Source: Chitinophaga sp. E66 (GTDB lineage Bacteria; Bacteroidota; Bacteroidia; Chitinophagales; Chitinophagaceae). From it: a stretch of DNA of 64,000 nucleotides. This document shows positions 32,342 through 42,975 of the stretch, piece by piece. A model generated the notes under the pieces. The model searched no databases. It saw nothing but the letters and a program-made list of their open reading frames with translations, and had not been told where the DNA came from. The stretch spans positions 4,216,001 through 4,280,000 of the forward strand of contig CP079103.1 in assembly GCA_019285755.1 (NCBI GenBank). The letters run 5' to 3'. The translations under genes were made by a program, and so were the position numbers. Position 1 is the first letter of the stretch; each line of letters opens with the position of its first letter.

Positions 32342-32432
32342 TATCTATCACCTATCTATGTCCTATCCCCTTATTAGGATAGGACATAGATAGGTGATAG
32401 ATAGGTCATAGATAGGACATAGATAGGTCACA
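32342..32432. repeat. Large perfect inverted repeat with extra ATAGATAGG copies
   Basis: Arms of 27 bp at 32342-32368 and 32377-32403 are perfectly complementary, with an 8-nt loop. Further copies of the unit (ATAGATAGGTCATAG, AGGACATAGATAGGTCA) follow to about 32432. It fills the gene-free stretch between the surface protein and the TlpA gene. It would form a strong cruciform or RNA hairpin. Confidence 0.85.
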
Positions 32433-32506
32433 TGACATACATCAGACAATCTTAAGCCTGGTTTCCGGGTAGAAAACCCCAACCCGGGGATAAGGCCCGG
32501 ACATGC

Positions 32507-32548
32507 AAAGGGACTAAAAAGCGTTGTTTTTCGCTTCTTAGTCCCTTT
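32507..32548 (-). terminator. Terminator of the first TlpA-like gene
   Basis: An 11-bp stem AAAGGGACTAA / TTAGTCCCTTT, 18 bp after the stop at 32566 on the minus strand. Confidence 0.75.
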
Positions 32549-32565
32549 TAAATATGGTTATTGAG

Positions 32566-33713
32566 CTATTTCGGCAGTAGTTCCTCCAGCTTGCGGCCCA
32601 GCTCTTCCGCCCGAAGATTCCTCGCGATGATCTTACCCTCCGGGTCGACCAGGAGGTTCTGGGGAATGGCGCGGATGCCATACAGCTTACCCACTTCGTT
32701 CTTCCAGCCCTTCAGGTCAGACACATGCGTCCAGGTAAGGTTATCCTGCCGGATCGCCTGCTTCCAGCGGTCGTTCTTCTCGTCGAAGGAGACGCCCAGA
32801 ATCGTAAAGCCCTTATCTTTATACTGCTGGTATGCCTTCACGACATTAGGGTTCTCCGCCCTGCAAGGCCCGCACCAGCTGGCCCAGAAATCCACCAGCA
32901 CATATTTCCCGCGGAAAGATGCCAGCGACACCGGAGCCCCGTGGTATCGTTCTGGGAAAAATCGATCGCCGGCTGACCGATCGCGATCTTCTTAGCCAGC
33001 GCAATCCGGTATTCAAACTCCTTTGCGGAAGGATACTTCCGGACGTTCTTCGACAATGCATTATACAGCGGTTCCGCTACATCCACATCCAGCTCATACC
33101 CTGCCACCTGGTTCAAGACGAACATGCCGATTGGACTGGAAGGATTGTCTTTCAGATATTTATGTAAAATTGCTGTGCGGGAGGCGTCGATCTGTTCGAT
33201 CCGGGCCTCCGCTTTACGCTTCTTTGCGTCATTTTTAGATTCGTAAGCTTTGCGGTATTCTTTTTCCGCTGCGTCCATGTCTTTATCGACAGCGCGGAGC
33301 AGGTCGTTGAGCTTATTGAAGGCATCTTGTTCGGCCGTACCATCCGCGATCGCTTTCTGCGTCGGCGAGGGTACGTGCACTTTGGTATTGCCTTTCCCGA
33401 TGAATAATATAGCCACCTCCTTTTTTTCCGCCCGGGGCTTCAGGAGAAACGGGAATCACGGAAAAAGCTGTGCCTGTTGCGGCTCCGGAATCCGCCCTTT
33501 AAAGGAGAACCTGCCATCACCGGCCACGGCGCTGTCGATCACGAACTGGCCGCCAATACGCATCCTGAGGTAAAATTTGGTGGGGAAGGCTGCTCTCCCA
33601 CAGTGCCTGAAACGGTAAACGGGTAGGTTTTGATCTTTTCGTCTGGCTTATCCTGTGCAAACAACATTGCAGCCGGGCTAAAAAGCATGGCCGCAAGTAT
33701 CCATTTCTTCATG
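32566..33713 (-). CDS. TlpA-family thiol-disulfide oxidoreductase with N-terminal extension (copy 1)
   Basis: Signal peptide MKKWILAAMLFSPAAMLFA|Q, an N-terminal beta-rich (DUF4369-like) part, a helical middle rich in Lys/Glu, and a C-terminal thioredoxin domain with the redox motif FWASWCGPCRAENPN. It is exported and would reduce or isomerise disulfides in the periplasm. Base losses near 33575, 33440 and 32940. The next gene upstream is a paralogue with the same layout. Confidence 0.85.
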
Positions 33714-33786
33714 ATTTAGACTGTTTAGTTCCTACCGCAAATGTCTCCAATCCGGCCTCCAAAAGCAAGCCCAAATTGATAAACGG

Positions 33787-34869
33787 TCACTTCAGGACCT
33801 CTGCGAGCTTCTGCTCAGGGCCGCTCCCCTGAGATTAGCGGCAATGATATTGCCCTGGGGTCGAGCAGGAAGTTCTGGGGATGCCGCGCACGCCATACAT
33901 GGCCGCCGCCGCATTGCTCCAGCCTTTCAGGTCAGACACCGGGTCCAGGTGAGCTTATCCTGTTTAATGGCCTGCACCCAGCGGGATTTCTCTTCGTCGA
34001 GGCTGACGCCGAAAATGGTGAAGTTCTTGTCTTTGTATTTGTTGTAAGCCGCTACTACATTGGGGTTCTCCTGGCGGCAGGGGCCGCACCAGCTGGCCCA
34101 GAAGTCGATCAGGACATATTTTCCACGGAAGGAAGAAAGGCTGATCATTTTGCCATCGGGGTCCGCCTGCGCAAAGTCGGGCGCAGCCACCGGTTGGGTA
34201 CTGGCGCCATCTTCCACCATGCTCATGCCCACCGTCTTGCCAAATGTCGTGCTGCGGACGCTCTGGTCCAGGCCGTTGAACAGGCTGGCGAATTCATGCT
34301 TTGAAATCCGGCGTTTCAGTTCGCCATATAGTACAAAAAGGCTGGCAACGGCCTTCGGGTGGTCTTTGATAAACGTTTTGGTGGCTTTCTGCAGCCGCTG
34401 GTCAAAGCCCTGCGCTTTCTCCCGGAAGCTGGCCATCATTTCAGCTTTATCGGGCCCTATCTGCTGCGCCTCTTCATTCAACGCCCTGGCTTCGGTTTGC
34501 AGGGGCTTCATGATGGTATGGTATTCCTGCATCCAGCGTGTCTGCTGACCGGCCTTCACGGATTGGGCAACCGGGAAGTCCCCGGCCGTAAAGCCTAATG
34601 TCATCTCCGGCTGATCACAAACAACGAGCGACGGCAGGTCCTTCCTCCAGGAAAAGCGCGTACATCGCCTCGGCCGGCGGTTTGACGGGCGTTGTAAACG
34701 CAAATTTCCCATCCGCCGAAAGCGTCACTGAATCCGCCCATGTGCCTTCCTCGTTCACAAAATACAGCTTCTGGCCCTGCGCGCCCGCCACCGTGCCGTT
34801 CACTTTCACTTGTGCCTGTACGGCAGCAGCGGCCGTTACCGCCAGGAAGAGGAATACGAGTTTTCTCAT
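33787..34869 (-). CDS. TlpA-family thiol-disulfide oxidoreductase, DUF4369 type (copy 2)
   Basis: Signal peptide MRKLVFLFLAVTAAAAVQA|Q, a DUF4369 beta domain (VNGTVAGAQGQKLYFVNEEG), a helical linker and a thioredoxin domain with FWASWCGPCRQENPN. The ATG overlaps the hisIE stop (AAATGAG), so it is probably transcribed with the his genes although it has no biosynthetic role. Base losses near 34640, 33945, 33870 and 33810. Confidence 0.85.
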
Positions 34870-35462
34870 TTTTTATGTCTTTCTTTCAGAATCGAAGTTA
34901 CGTCTTCGAGGGTAAACCCTTTGCCTGCAGCAGGATCAGGTAATGGAACAGCAGGTCGGCCGCTTCTCCCAGGAACAGGTCCCGGTTATCATCTTTCGCT
35001 TCAATCACTAATTCCACTGCTTCTTCGCCTACTTTCTGCGCTACCTTATTGATGCCCTTTGCAAACAACGAAGCGGTATAGGATTTCTCCGTTGGATCTT
35101 CTTTCCGCTGGCGGATCACCTGCTCCAGCCGGTTAAGGAAATTCCCGTCATCTTCATTGACCTCATTCCAGCAGGTATCCGCGCCGGTATGGCAAACAGG
35201 CCCAACAGGATTGGCTTTGATCAGGATGGTGTCCTGGTCGCAATCCACCGAAGCGCTTACCAGGTGGAGAAAGTTCCGCTTTCCTCGCCTTTCGTCCACA
35301 GCCTGTTCTTAGACCGGCTGAAAAAGGTCACTTTTTCTCCGCCAGCGTCTTGTCCAGCGCCTCACCGTTCATGTATCCGAGCATCAGCACCTTCCGGGTG
35401 ATGGAGTCCTGTACGATCACAGGTACCAATCCGTCGGGCGACTTAGAAAAATTCACCTCCAT
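34866..35462 (-). CDS. hisI: Bifunctional phosphoribosyl-AMP cyclohydrolase / phosphoribosyl-ATP pyrophosphatase
   Basis: About 199 residues (HisIE). The cyclohydrolase part has VLMLGYMNGEAL, the metal-binding CHTGADTCW and SVDCDQD. The pyrophosphohydrolase part has KVGEEAVELVIEAKD and DLLFHYLILL. It performs steps 2 and 3 of histidine biosynthesis. Base losses lie near 35300-35340 and 34905; restoring a T in the latter gives the full tail ending RHKK. Confidence 0.92.
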
Positions 35463-35500
35463 GGGTAAACTACGTTTAAAAATAATAAATATTTATAATA

Positions 35501-36251
35501 CTAGAACCGGATCTGAATGCCTCTCTGGTAGAGGTAGTTTTCAGGTCGGGTATTTCCATTTCTTTATAATGGAAGATGCTTGCCGCGAGGGCAGCGTCTG
35601 CACCGGCTTTTCGAACACATCGGAGAAGTGCTCCATCGTTCCCGCGCCACCGGAGGCGATCACGGGCACGTTGAGGTTCCGGGAAAGGCGGCCGGTAATG
35701 TCCAGCGCAAAACCTTGTTTGGTTCCGTCGTTGTTCATGGAGGTAAGCAGGATCTCCCCTGCTCCGCGCTCCACCGCTTCGCGCGCCCAGTCTTCGGTAC
35801 GGGTGTCGGTCTTAACGCGGCCGCCGTTGAGGTAAACGAACCAGTCGCCTTCCTCGAAGCGCGTATCGATCGCCAGCACTACGCATTGCGATCCGAACTC
35901 CTTAGACAGGTCATTTAGCAGCTGGGGATTGCGATAGGCCGCTGTGTTGACGGACACCTTATCGGCCCCGGCCCCAGCAGCACGCTCACATCGTCTACGG
36001 CGGCAATGCCGCCGCCCACGGTGAAGGGGATATTGATATGCCGGGCAATGTCGGTCACCAGTTCATGAAGGGTCTTCCGGCGTTCGTTGGTGGCCGTAAT
36101 GTCGAGGAACACCAGTTCATCGGCCCCTGGGCGGCATATAGTGCCCCAGTTCAACGGGATCGCCGGCGTCGCGGATATTCTCGAAGTTGACGCCCTTCAC
36201 GGTGCGCCCGTCCTTGATGTCCAGGCAGGGTATGATTCTTTTCGTGAGCAT
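35501..36251 (-). CDS. hisF: Imidazole glycerol phosphate synthase, cyclase subunit
   Basis: About 252 residues of a beta-alpha barrel. The N-terminus MLTKRIIPCLDIKDGRTVKG carries the catalytic Asp; FTVGGGIA and VIASGGAGTMEHF are phosphate loops. It works with HisH to make IGP and AICAR. Base losses near 36145, 35985 and 35590. The start is 2 bp from the hisA stop. Confidence 0.93.
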
Positions 36252-36253
36252 AG

Positions 36254-37003
36254 CTACAACAGTTTCTTCAGTTCAGACATTTGAATACGGCCTTCGTAGA
36301 TGGCCTTACCGATGATTACACCCGCCAGTCCCGCTTCGCGCAGCGCTTCCACATCAGCCATATCGCTGACGCCGCCGCTGGCGGTAAGCCGGATACCGGG
36401 GAGCTCACCGATGATCTTTTTATACAGTTCGGTGCTGGGGCCTTGCAGCAATCCATCTTTGGCGATATCGGTACAGAATATTTCCTTTACGCCTTTGGCC
36501 ATGTTACCGCGAAGGAAATCGAACACGCTGACGCCGGTAGTTTCCAGCCAACCGCCAACCGCGATCATTTCATCCTTCACGTCCGCGCCCAGGAAGATCT
36601 TTTCAGCGCCGTACTGCTCCACCCATCCAAAAACAGCTCTGGTTGTTTCACAGCCACACTGCCAATGGTCGCCAGCTTCGCCCCGGCTTCGAATACCACG
36701 CGGATGTCTTCATCCCGTTTGATACCTCCGCCGAAATCCACTATCATGCCTGTTTTACCAGCCACGGCTTCCAGCACTTTCCAGTTCACGACCTGGCCTT
36801 TTTGGCGCCGTCCGGTCTACGAGGTGGAGCCTCTTCACGCCGGCGTCCTCGAATTCCTTCGCTACTTCCAGCGGGTTCTCGTTGTATATCTTCTTTTGTT
36901 CGTAGTCGCCCTGCGTGAGCCGTACACACTTCCCGTCGATGATATCGATGGCGGGAATGATGGTAAACGTTTGCTCCTGCGCAGGTTTCAGCGCTGTTTC
37001 CAT
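36254..37003 (-). CDS. hisA: ProFAR isomerase (HisA)
   Basis: A beta-alpha barrel with IIPAIDIIDGKCVRLTQGDY, VDFGGGIKRDEDI and TASGGVSDMADVEAL. It isomerises ProFAR to PRFAR in histidine biosynthesis. Relative to typical HisA it has about 13 extra N-terminal residues from the ATG at 37003, and no start codon lies closer to TIIPAID. As read, the frame is continuous with the upstream GNAT domain, so a GNAT-HisA fusion is possible. A base loss near 36805 changes LVDLDGAKKG to another frame, and another lies near 36625. Confidence 0.92.
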
Positions 37004-37395
37004 TGTATAGAATGCGATATTGTCTTTGTAAAATAGCCCGCTGGATATCTTAAATCCCAGCGCTTCGTAAAATCCCGTCGCCGAAGCGCGGGCATTGCAC
37101 CACAGGCGTGTTACGCCACATTCCCGGCATACCTTTTCCGGTGCGACATCATGATCTTGCCGAATCCTTTTCCCTGTTGATCTTTGGCGGTGGCCAGTTT
37201 GCGGAACTGTGCGCTGGCGCCGTCGATAAAAAGGGAAACGACGGTCACCTGCCGGTTGCCATCGTACAACCCGAAATGAATGCCATCGGCATCATGCGGG
37301 AGCGTCACCTGGTCGAGCGGCCAGTCCGGGTACATTACGTCGCGCCGCAATTGCAGCGTTTCGGCGGTGGTAATATTTCTGATCGTTACGCTCAC
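37004..37395 (-). CDS. GNAT-family acetyltransferase domain, apparently fused to HisA
   Basis: Starts with GTG overlapping the hisH stop (GTGA). About 130 residues. It contains the acetyl-CoA loop QQGKGFGKIMM and the GNAT C-terminal pattern NARASATGFYEALGF. One base is missing near 37135. After that correction the frame runs straight through the ATG at 37003 into HisA without a stop. The substrate is unknown. A free-standing enzyme would need two further base losses to hide a stop. Confidence 0.75.
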
Positions 37396-37984
37396 AGTTT
37401 CAGGAAGCTTTCGATGAGGCTCTGCCCGGCATCTGCCGACTTCTCAGGGTGAAACTGAACGGCGTAGAAGTTATCCTTCTGCAGTGCCGCGCTGTAATTG
37501 ATCACGTAGTTGGCGATAGCGGTAGTTTCCGGCCCCAGCTCCACGAAGTAGCTGTGCACGAAATACATGTAGGCGTTCTGCGGCACATGTTCGAAGATCA
37601 CGGAATGCAGGCCGGTGATATTGTTCCACCCGATCTGGGGATCTTGAGCAGGTTCGCCGCGGGCGATTCAAACTTCTTCACATTGAGGTCGAACACCCCG
37701 ATGCAGGGCGTATCGTTCTCTTCGGAATGACGGCACAGCAACTGCATGCCGAGGCAAATGCCCAGCACCGGCTGCTGCAGGTCTTTCAGCACCTGATCCA
37801 GCTTCCGGTCGCGCAGGTACTTCATGGCGGTGCTGGCTTCGCCCACACCGGGGAAGATCACCTTGTCGGCCGAGCGGAGCTCTTCCGGATCGTCGGTCAC
37901 CACGGCTTCCGCGCCCAGCCTTTCGAGGGCGAAGAGCACGGACTGTGTGTTGCCGGCATTGTATTTCAGGATGGCAGTTTTCAT
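37392..37984 (-). CDS. hisH: Imidazole glycerol phosphate synthase, glutaminase subunit
   Basis: About 197 residues of class I glutamine amidotransferase. The nucleophile Cys is in LGICLGMQLL and the catalytic His in AVQFHPEKS. It supplies ammonia to HisF. It begins 2 nt after the trpA stop, so it has no room for its own promoter in an intergenic gap. One base is missing near 37635 (IPQIGWNNI). Confidence 0.93.
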
Positions 37985-37986
37985 GA

Positions 37987-38754
37987 CTATTGTTTGATGT
38001 TGCGGACAAACGCCTGAACGGTATCCTGCAAGTTAGCACTGTTTTCGATGGCTTTTACGAATGCGCTCCCGATAATAGCCCCGTTGCTGTACTGGCAGGC
38101 TGCCTGGAAGGTGGCTTTATCCCTGATGCCGAAGCCCACCAGCACGGGGTTCTTCAGTTGCATCGACTGCAGCCTCCCGAAGTAACCCGACTGGAGCTTC
38201 ATGTCTTTGTCTTTCCCGTAGTAGAGGAAGAGGATACCGCGTACACGAATCCCCGGCTCAGCGAATCGATCTTGCGGATGCGGGTTTCGCTTGTTTCGGG
38301 GTGACGAGGAAGATCAAATGCTGGCCGTATTTCTCGAAGAGCGGTTTGTATTCGGTTTCGTATTCATCCATGGGCAGATCGGGCAGAATAAGTCCGTCTA
38401 CGCCAACTTCCTGGCAGCTGCGGAGGAAGTTCTCCATGCCGTACTGCAGCACGGGATTAATGTAGCCCATCAGCACCACGGGGATGCGGATATGATCCCG
38501 GAAGCCCTTCAGCTGTTCGAACAGCACGGTGAGCTTCATGCCGTTTGCAATAGCGCGGGTGCTGCTGTCCTGGATAATGGGCCCGTCGGCCAGGGGTCGG
38601 AGAAGGGCATGCCGATCTCCGCCATATCCGCCCCACCGTCTTGCAGGGCCTGCAGGATGGTGAGGGTATCGGTGAGCTGCGGGAATCCGGCGGTGAAATA
38701 TATGTTGAGCACTTCTTTGGGCTTGCTGCCGAAGAGCTGATCGATGCGGTTCAT
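37987..38754 (-). CDS. trpA: Tryptophan synthase alpha chain
   Basis: About 256 residues with YFTAGFPQLTDT, the catalytic Glu in AEIGMPFSDPLADGP, VLMGYINPVL and DLPMDEYE. It cleaves indole-3-glycerol phosphate to indole, which is passed to TrpB. Base losses near 38595, 38535 and 38265 split it. It lies 7 bp downstream of trpB. Confidence 0.94.
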
Positions 38755-38761
38755 GTTGCCG

Positions 38762-39964
38762 TTATTTCAGGTGGTTGATATAGGTTTCGAGGTCCTTGTC
38801 TCCGCGGCCGCTGAGGCAAACCACGGTTACATCGCCGGGTTGCAGGTTAAGGTCCTTTAGCTTGGCGAGCGCGTGCGCGGATTCCAGGGCTGGAATGATG
38901 CCTTCGAGCAGGCTGAGCTCATAGGCGGCCGCCAGCGCTTCGTCGTCTGTGGCGTTGAGAACTTCCCGCGGCCGGAGGCATACAGGTGCGCATGCAGGGG
39001 CCTACGCCCGGGTAATCGAGACCGGCGGAGATGGAATGCGGTTCCACGATCTGGCCGTCGTCCGTCTGCATGAGCAGGGTTTTGCTGGCGTGGATAACAC
39101 CGGGCTTGCCCAGCTGGGACGTGGCGGCGGAAAACCCGCTGTCTACGCCTTTACCTGCCGCTTCCACGGCTACGAGCTGTACGCTTTCATTGTCGGTAAA
39201 GTGGAAGAACGCCCCCGCCGCGTTGGAGCCTCCGCCTACGCACGCGATCACATAATCGGGCAGTTCCTTACCGGTCTTCTCCAGCAGTTGCTTTTTGATC
39301 TCTTCGCTGATGACGGACTGGAAGCGGGCCACCATATCCGGGTACGGATGCGGGCCTACTACGGAACCGATGATGTAATGGGTATCCACGGGGTTGTTGA
39401 TCCAGTCGCGGATAGCTTCGTTGGTGGCGTCCTTGAGGGTTTTGGAGCCGCTGGTAGCGGGCACCACGGTAGCGCCGAGCATTTTCATGCGGGCTACGTT
39501 GGGCGCCTGCCGCTGGATGTCCACACTGCCCATGTACACGATGCACTCCAGGCCCATGAGGGCGCAGACGGTAGCGGTAGCCACGCCATGTTGACCGGCG
39601 CCGGTCTCCGCGATGATGCGCTTCTTGCCGAGGCGCCTGGCCAAAAGGATCTGGCCGATGGTATTGTTGACCTTGTGGGCGCCCGTATGGTTCAGGTCTT
39701 CCCGCTTGAGATAGATGTTCGTATTGTATTTCTCCGACAGCCGGCTGGCGAAGTAGAGCGGCGAAGGCCGGCCCACATAATCGCGGAGCAGGCTTTCAAA
39801 TTCCTGCTGGAAGGCGGGGTCGCTCATGATCTTCAGATAGTTCTCCCGCAGTTCCTCCACGTTGGGATAGAGCATTTCGGGAATATATGCGCCCCGAACT
39901 CGCCGTAATAGCCTTTATCGTTGACATGATACCTGGACTGCGATGTATTGATGGCAATATCCAT
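38762..39964 (-). CDS. trpB: Tryptophan synthase beta chain
   Basis: About 400 residues. PLP-Lys in HTGAHKVNNTIGQ, AETGAGQHGVATATV, ACVGGGSNAAGAFF, and HSISAGLDYPGVGP are all conserved. It condenses indole and serine. Start MDIAINTSQSRYHVN at 39964. Base losses near 39885 (GEFGAYIPEMLYPN) and 38985. The trpF frame appears to run into this gene because an A is missing in trpF's TAA context. Confidence 0.95.
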
Positions 39965-39971
39965 GTTGCTG

Positions 39972-40589
39972 TTATTTTTGATTTGTTTGATGAATGCCTC
40001 CACGAGGCGCATATCCTTCACACCGGGCGAAGTTTCAAATTTACTGTTCACATCCGCAGCAAACAAGTGCGGTTCCCGCCATCGGAGCAATTCTTCGGCA
40101 TCATCCGGCCCGATCCCCCTGCCAGGAAGTAAGGCTGTCCGCCGGTATACCTTTCGAACAGGCTCCAGTCGAACTTACGGCCTGTGCCGCCATGTCCTTT
40201 TCCCGCGGTATCGAACAGCAGGTAATCGAATTCTTCCAAGCCTACTACCGGCAGTTGTTCGGCATGCTCCGGAATGGAGACGGCTTTCATCACTTTCACT
40301 TTCTTTTTATCTCCGCCACGAATGCCGCCGGAAAATCCCCATACAGTTGCACCATATCCAGCCCATAGTCCGATACGGTCCTTTCCAGGGTGGGCAGATC
40401 AGGCTGCACGAAGACGCCTACCTTCAACAGTTTTCCGCTTCCTGTTTCCCGCACGGTTCTGCCGGAGATCTTGTCGCCGGCGAAGCGGGGAGATTTGGGA
40501 TAGAAGATAAACCCGGCGTAATCCGCTCCAAGATCCACCAGCGCCTGTAGATCCTCCGCGCGGGTGATGCCGCAGACCTTCACTTTCAT
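39972..40589 (-). CDS. trpF: Phosphoribosylanthranilate isomerase
   Basis: About 206 residues starting MKVKVCGITRAEDLQAL, with ADYAGFIFYPKSPR, a DTAGKGHGGTG loop and FLAGGIGPDDAEE. It isomerises PRA to CdRP. The stop TAA at 39972-39974 is hidden by one missing A; a further base loss lies near 40300 and two near 40110. It overlaps trpC by four bases. Confidence 0.93.
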
Positions 40590-41377
40590 AATTCCGCAAG
40601 TTGACGGGTGAAGGATTCGAATGCCAGCGCTGGGTTGTCGGATTTCATGAAATGCTCGCCGATGAGGAACCCTTTGAAGCCGGCGTCGCGCAGTTGCACG
40701 ATGGTCTTAGGGTCGTCCATCCCGCTTTCCGCCACCTTCGGGTAGCTGTCCGGGATCTGTTTCAGCAGTTCCATGGAGCGGTAGATATCTACCTGGAAAG
40801 TCTTCAGGTCACGGTTATTGATGCCCACCAGGTGGGTATGCGGGGTGATTTTCTCCAGTTGGTCAGCCGTATGCACCTCCAGCAACACTTCCAGTCCCAG
40901 GTTATGGGCGAATTGTGCAAGGTGCTTCACCTCTTCTTTGGTCAGGCACTCCGCTATAAGGAGGATGACATCGGCACCGATTGCTTTGGCTTCCACGATC
41001 TGGTACTCCCCGATTACAAAATCCTTTCTTAAAATAGGGATGTTATTGGCCGCCCGGGCCTGTTGCAGATCGTCCATCGAGCCGCCGAAGAACTCCGTAT
41101 CGGTGAGGACGCTCAGCCCTGAAGCGCCGTATCGCGCATAGGCGGTAGTCACTTCTTCCACCGTTGCCGTGGCGTTGATCACGCCCTTTGAAGGCGACTG
41201 CCGCTTGAATTCGGCAATGATCCCGTTCCTGCCCGGCTGCGTGAGGAAACTCTTCAGCGAAAGGGCCTCCCGGTTGAAGAGGGGCGCGTTTTCCAGCTCC
41301 TGCACGCTGCGCTTTTGCTGCCGCTCCGCTACTTCACCATGTTTATGGGCAACGATCTTGTCGAGGATATTTTTCAT
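40586..41377 (-). CDS. trpC: Indole-3-glycerol phosphate synthase
   Basis: Intact, 263 residues. EFKRQSPSKGVIN carries the catalytic Lys, SVLTDTEFFGG, ILRKDFVIGEYQI, LVGINNRDLKTF and VAESGM are family hallmarks. It makes indole-3-glycerol phosphate from CdRP. It overlaps both neighbours by 4 bp, indicating translational coupling. Confidence 0.96.
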   Translation of the reverse strand: MKNILDKIVAHKHGEVAERQQKRSVQELENAPLFNREALSLKSFLTQPGRNGIIAEFKRQSPSKGVINATATVEEVTTAYARYGASGLSVLTDTEFFGGSMDDLQQARAANNIPILRKDFVIGEYQIVEAKAIGADVILLIAECLTKEEVKHLAQFAHNLGLEVLLEVHTADQLEKITPHTHLVGINNRDLKTFQVDIYRSMELLKQIPDSYPKVAESGMDDPKTIVQLRDAGFKGFLIGEHFMKSDNPALAFESFTRQLAEL

Positions 41378-42361
41378 TGGAGAGCAATCAGTTTTTGGTA
41401 AGATTTATAAGCCGCGCCCGATTCGAGGGATTCCACAGCCGCCTGGAAGCATTCATCGTATGTTGGGTATTTCTCCAGGCAATATAATCCCATGGCGGCA
41501 TTGGCCATCACCACGGAATGTTGTGCCCAGCTGCCTTCGCCTTTGAGGATCTTCACGAACAGCTTCGCCGCTTCTTCAGTGGAATTGCCGCCGTAGATAT
41601 CGCTGGCCGCTACTTTACGCTTGCCCAGCGCCTCCGGCGTCCAGTCCTGTTCGCCCCTGTTGGTGATCACACGGGTATCGCCAGTGAGGGAGATCTCGTC
41701 GTAACCGTCCAGGCTGTGCAGAATGGCGAATTTCTTGTCGGTCTGCTGGAACAGGTAATTGTACACCCGCGCCATTTCCAGGCTATACACGCCGATCAGC
41801 TGATGCTGCGCGAACGCGGGGTTTACCAGTGGCCCCAGCATATTGAAGAAGGTCCGTACGCCCATTGCCTTCTCACCCCGGCCACATTCTTCAATGCGGG
41901 GTGGAACAGGGCGCGTGCAGGAAACAGATCCCCGCTTCGTCTACTTCCTGTTTCAGTTTGGAGGCGTCGCTCTTGAATTTATAACCGAGGTTCTCCATCA
42001 CATTGGAAGCCCCGCTGATGGAAGACACGCCGTAGTTGCCATGTTTGGCCACCTTACCGCCCGCGCCCGCCACGATGAAGCAGCTAAGGGTGGAAATGTT
42101 GAAGGTATTCTTACCGTCGCCGCCGGTGCCTACGATGTCGAGGACATCCTGCTCCAGCGCTACGGGCACGCACATTTCCAGCAAAGCGTCCCTGAAACCG
42201 AGGAGCTCATCGATGGTGATGCTGCGCATGAGGAACACGGTCATGAAGGCCGCCAGTTCGCTTTCGTTGTACACGCCTTTGCCGATGCTGGTCAGAATCT
42301 CGCGGGCGCCTTCGCGGGTGAAGGTTTTATGTTCGAATAAGTAGTTGAGTATTTTTTTCAT
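41374..42361 (-). CDS. trpD: Anthranilate phosphoribosyltransferase
   Basis: About 330 residues. VGTGGDGKNTFNIST is the PRPP-binding loop; KHGNYGVSSISGASNVMENLG and RTFFNMLGPLVNPA are conserved. It transfers phosphoribose to anthranilate. One base is missing near 41870-41900, where HAPLFHPALKNVAGVRRAMG spans the gap between the two halves. Confidence 0.94.
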
Positions 42362-42403
42362 CGGAATGATGTTTACGGGATCAGAAAATGGTTATCATGG
42401 CGG

Positions 42404-42973
42404 TTAAAGTCCCAGCCAGTTGCGCAGTATCTGCTCCCCTTGCGGCGTGAGCACGCTCTCCGGGTGAAACTGTACGCCGCAGACGTCGTACTTTTTATGT
42501 TGCAACGCCATGATATAACCATGCTCGTCGCGGGCGGTCACTTCCAGTTCCGCCGGCAATGATTTTTCATCCACCACCCAGGAATGATAACGGCCTACTT
42601 CCAGCTCGTCGGGCAGCTGCTCAAAGATGCGGCCGCTGCGGGATGTCACCGTTACCGGAGTAGCCACGCCATGGTAAACTTCCGAAAGGTTGGTAAGTTT
42701 AGCGCCGAATGCCTCGCCGATAGCCTGTTGGCCCAGGCATACGCCAAAGATGGATTTGGTGGGGGCATACTGCCTGATCAGCGGCAGGAGCAATCCCGCT
42801 TCCTCGGGAATCCCCGGGCCGGGCGACAAAATAATCCTGTCGAAGGCGTCCACTTTCTCCAGGGCGATCTCGTCGTTGCGGACAACGGTCACTTTGCCGC
42901 CGATGATCTTTTCTACCAGGTGAACCAGGTTATACGTGAATGAATCGTAATTGTCGAAAACCAGGATGTTCAT
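42404..42973 (-). CDS. trpG: Anthranilate synthase component II (glutamine amidotransferase)
   Basis: Intact, 189 residues. Nucleophile Cys in FGVCLGQQAIGEAFG, His/Glu in GVQFHPESVLTP, SPGPGIPEEAG oxyanion region. It provides ammonia to TrpE. The start lies 2 bp from the trpE stop. A para-aminobenzoate role (PabA) is possible in principle, but the operon context favours trpG. Confidence 0.95.
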   Translation of the reverse strand: MNILVFDNYDSFTYNLVHLVEKIIGGKVTVVRNDEIALEKVDAFDRIILSPGPGIPEEAGLLLPLIRQYAPTKSIFGVCLGQQAIGEAFGAKLTNLSEVYHGVATPVTVTSRSGRIFEQLPDELEVGRYHSWVVDEKSLPAELEVTARDEHGYIMALQHKKYDVCGVQFHPESVLTPQGEQILRNWLGL

Positions 42974-42975
42974 TG

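Noticed and set aside
32342..32432. CRISPR array
   Set aside because: The units are palindromic and abut without unique spacers of constant length, and no cas genes are present.
36281..37036. A long plus-strand open frame opposite hisA
   Set aside because: Antisense shadow; the minus strand carries an unambiguous HisA.
38949..39908. A 319-codon plus-strand open frame opposite trpB
   Set aside because: It is the antisense image of a highly conserved gene; the composition is explained by trpB codon usage.
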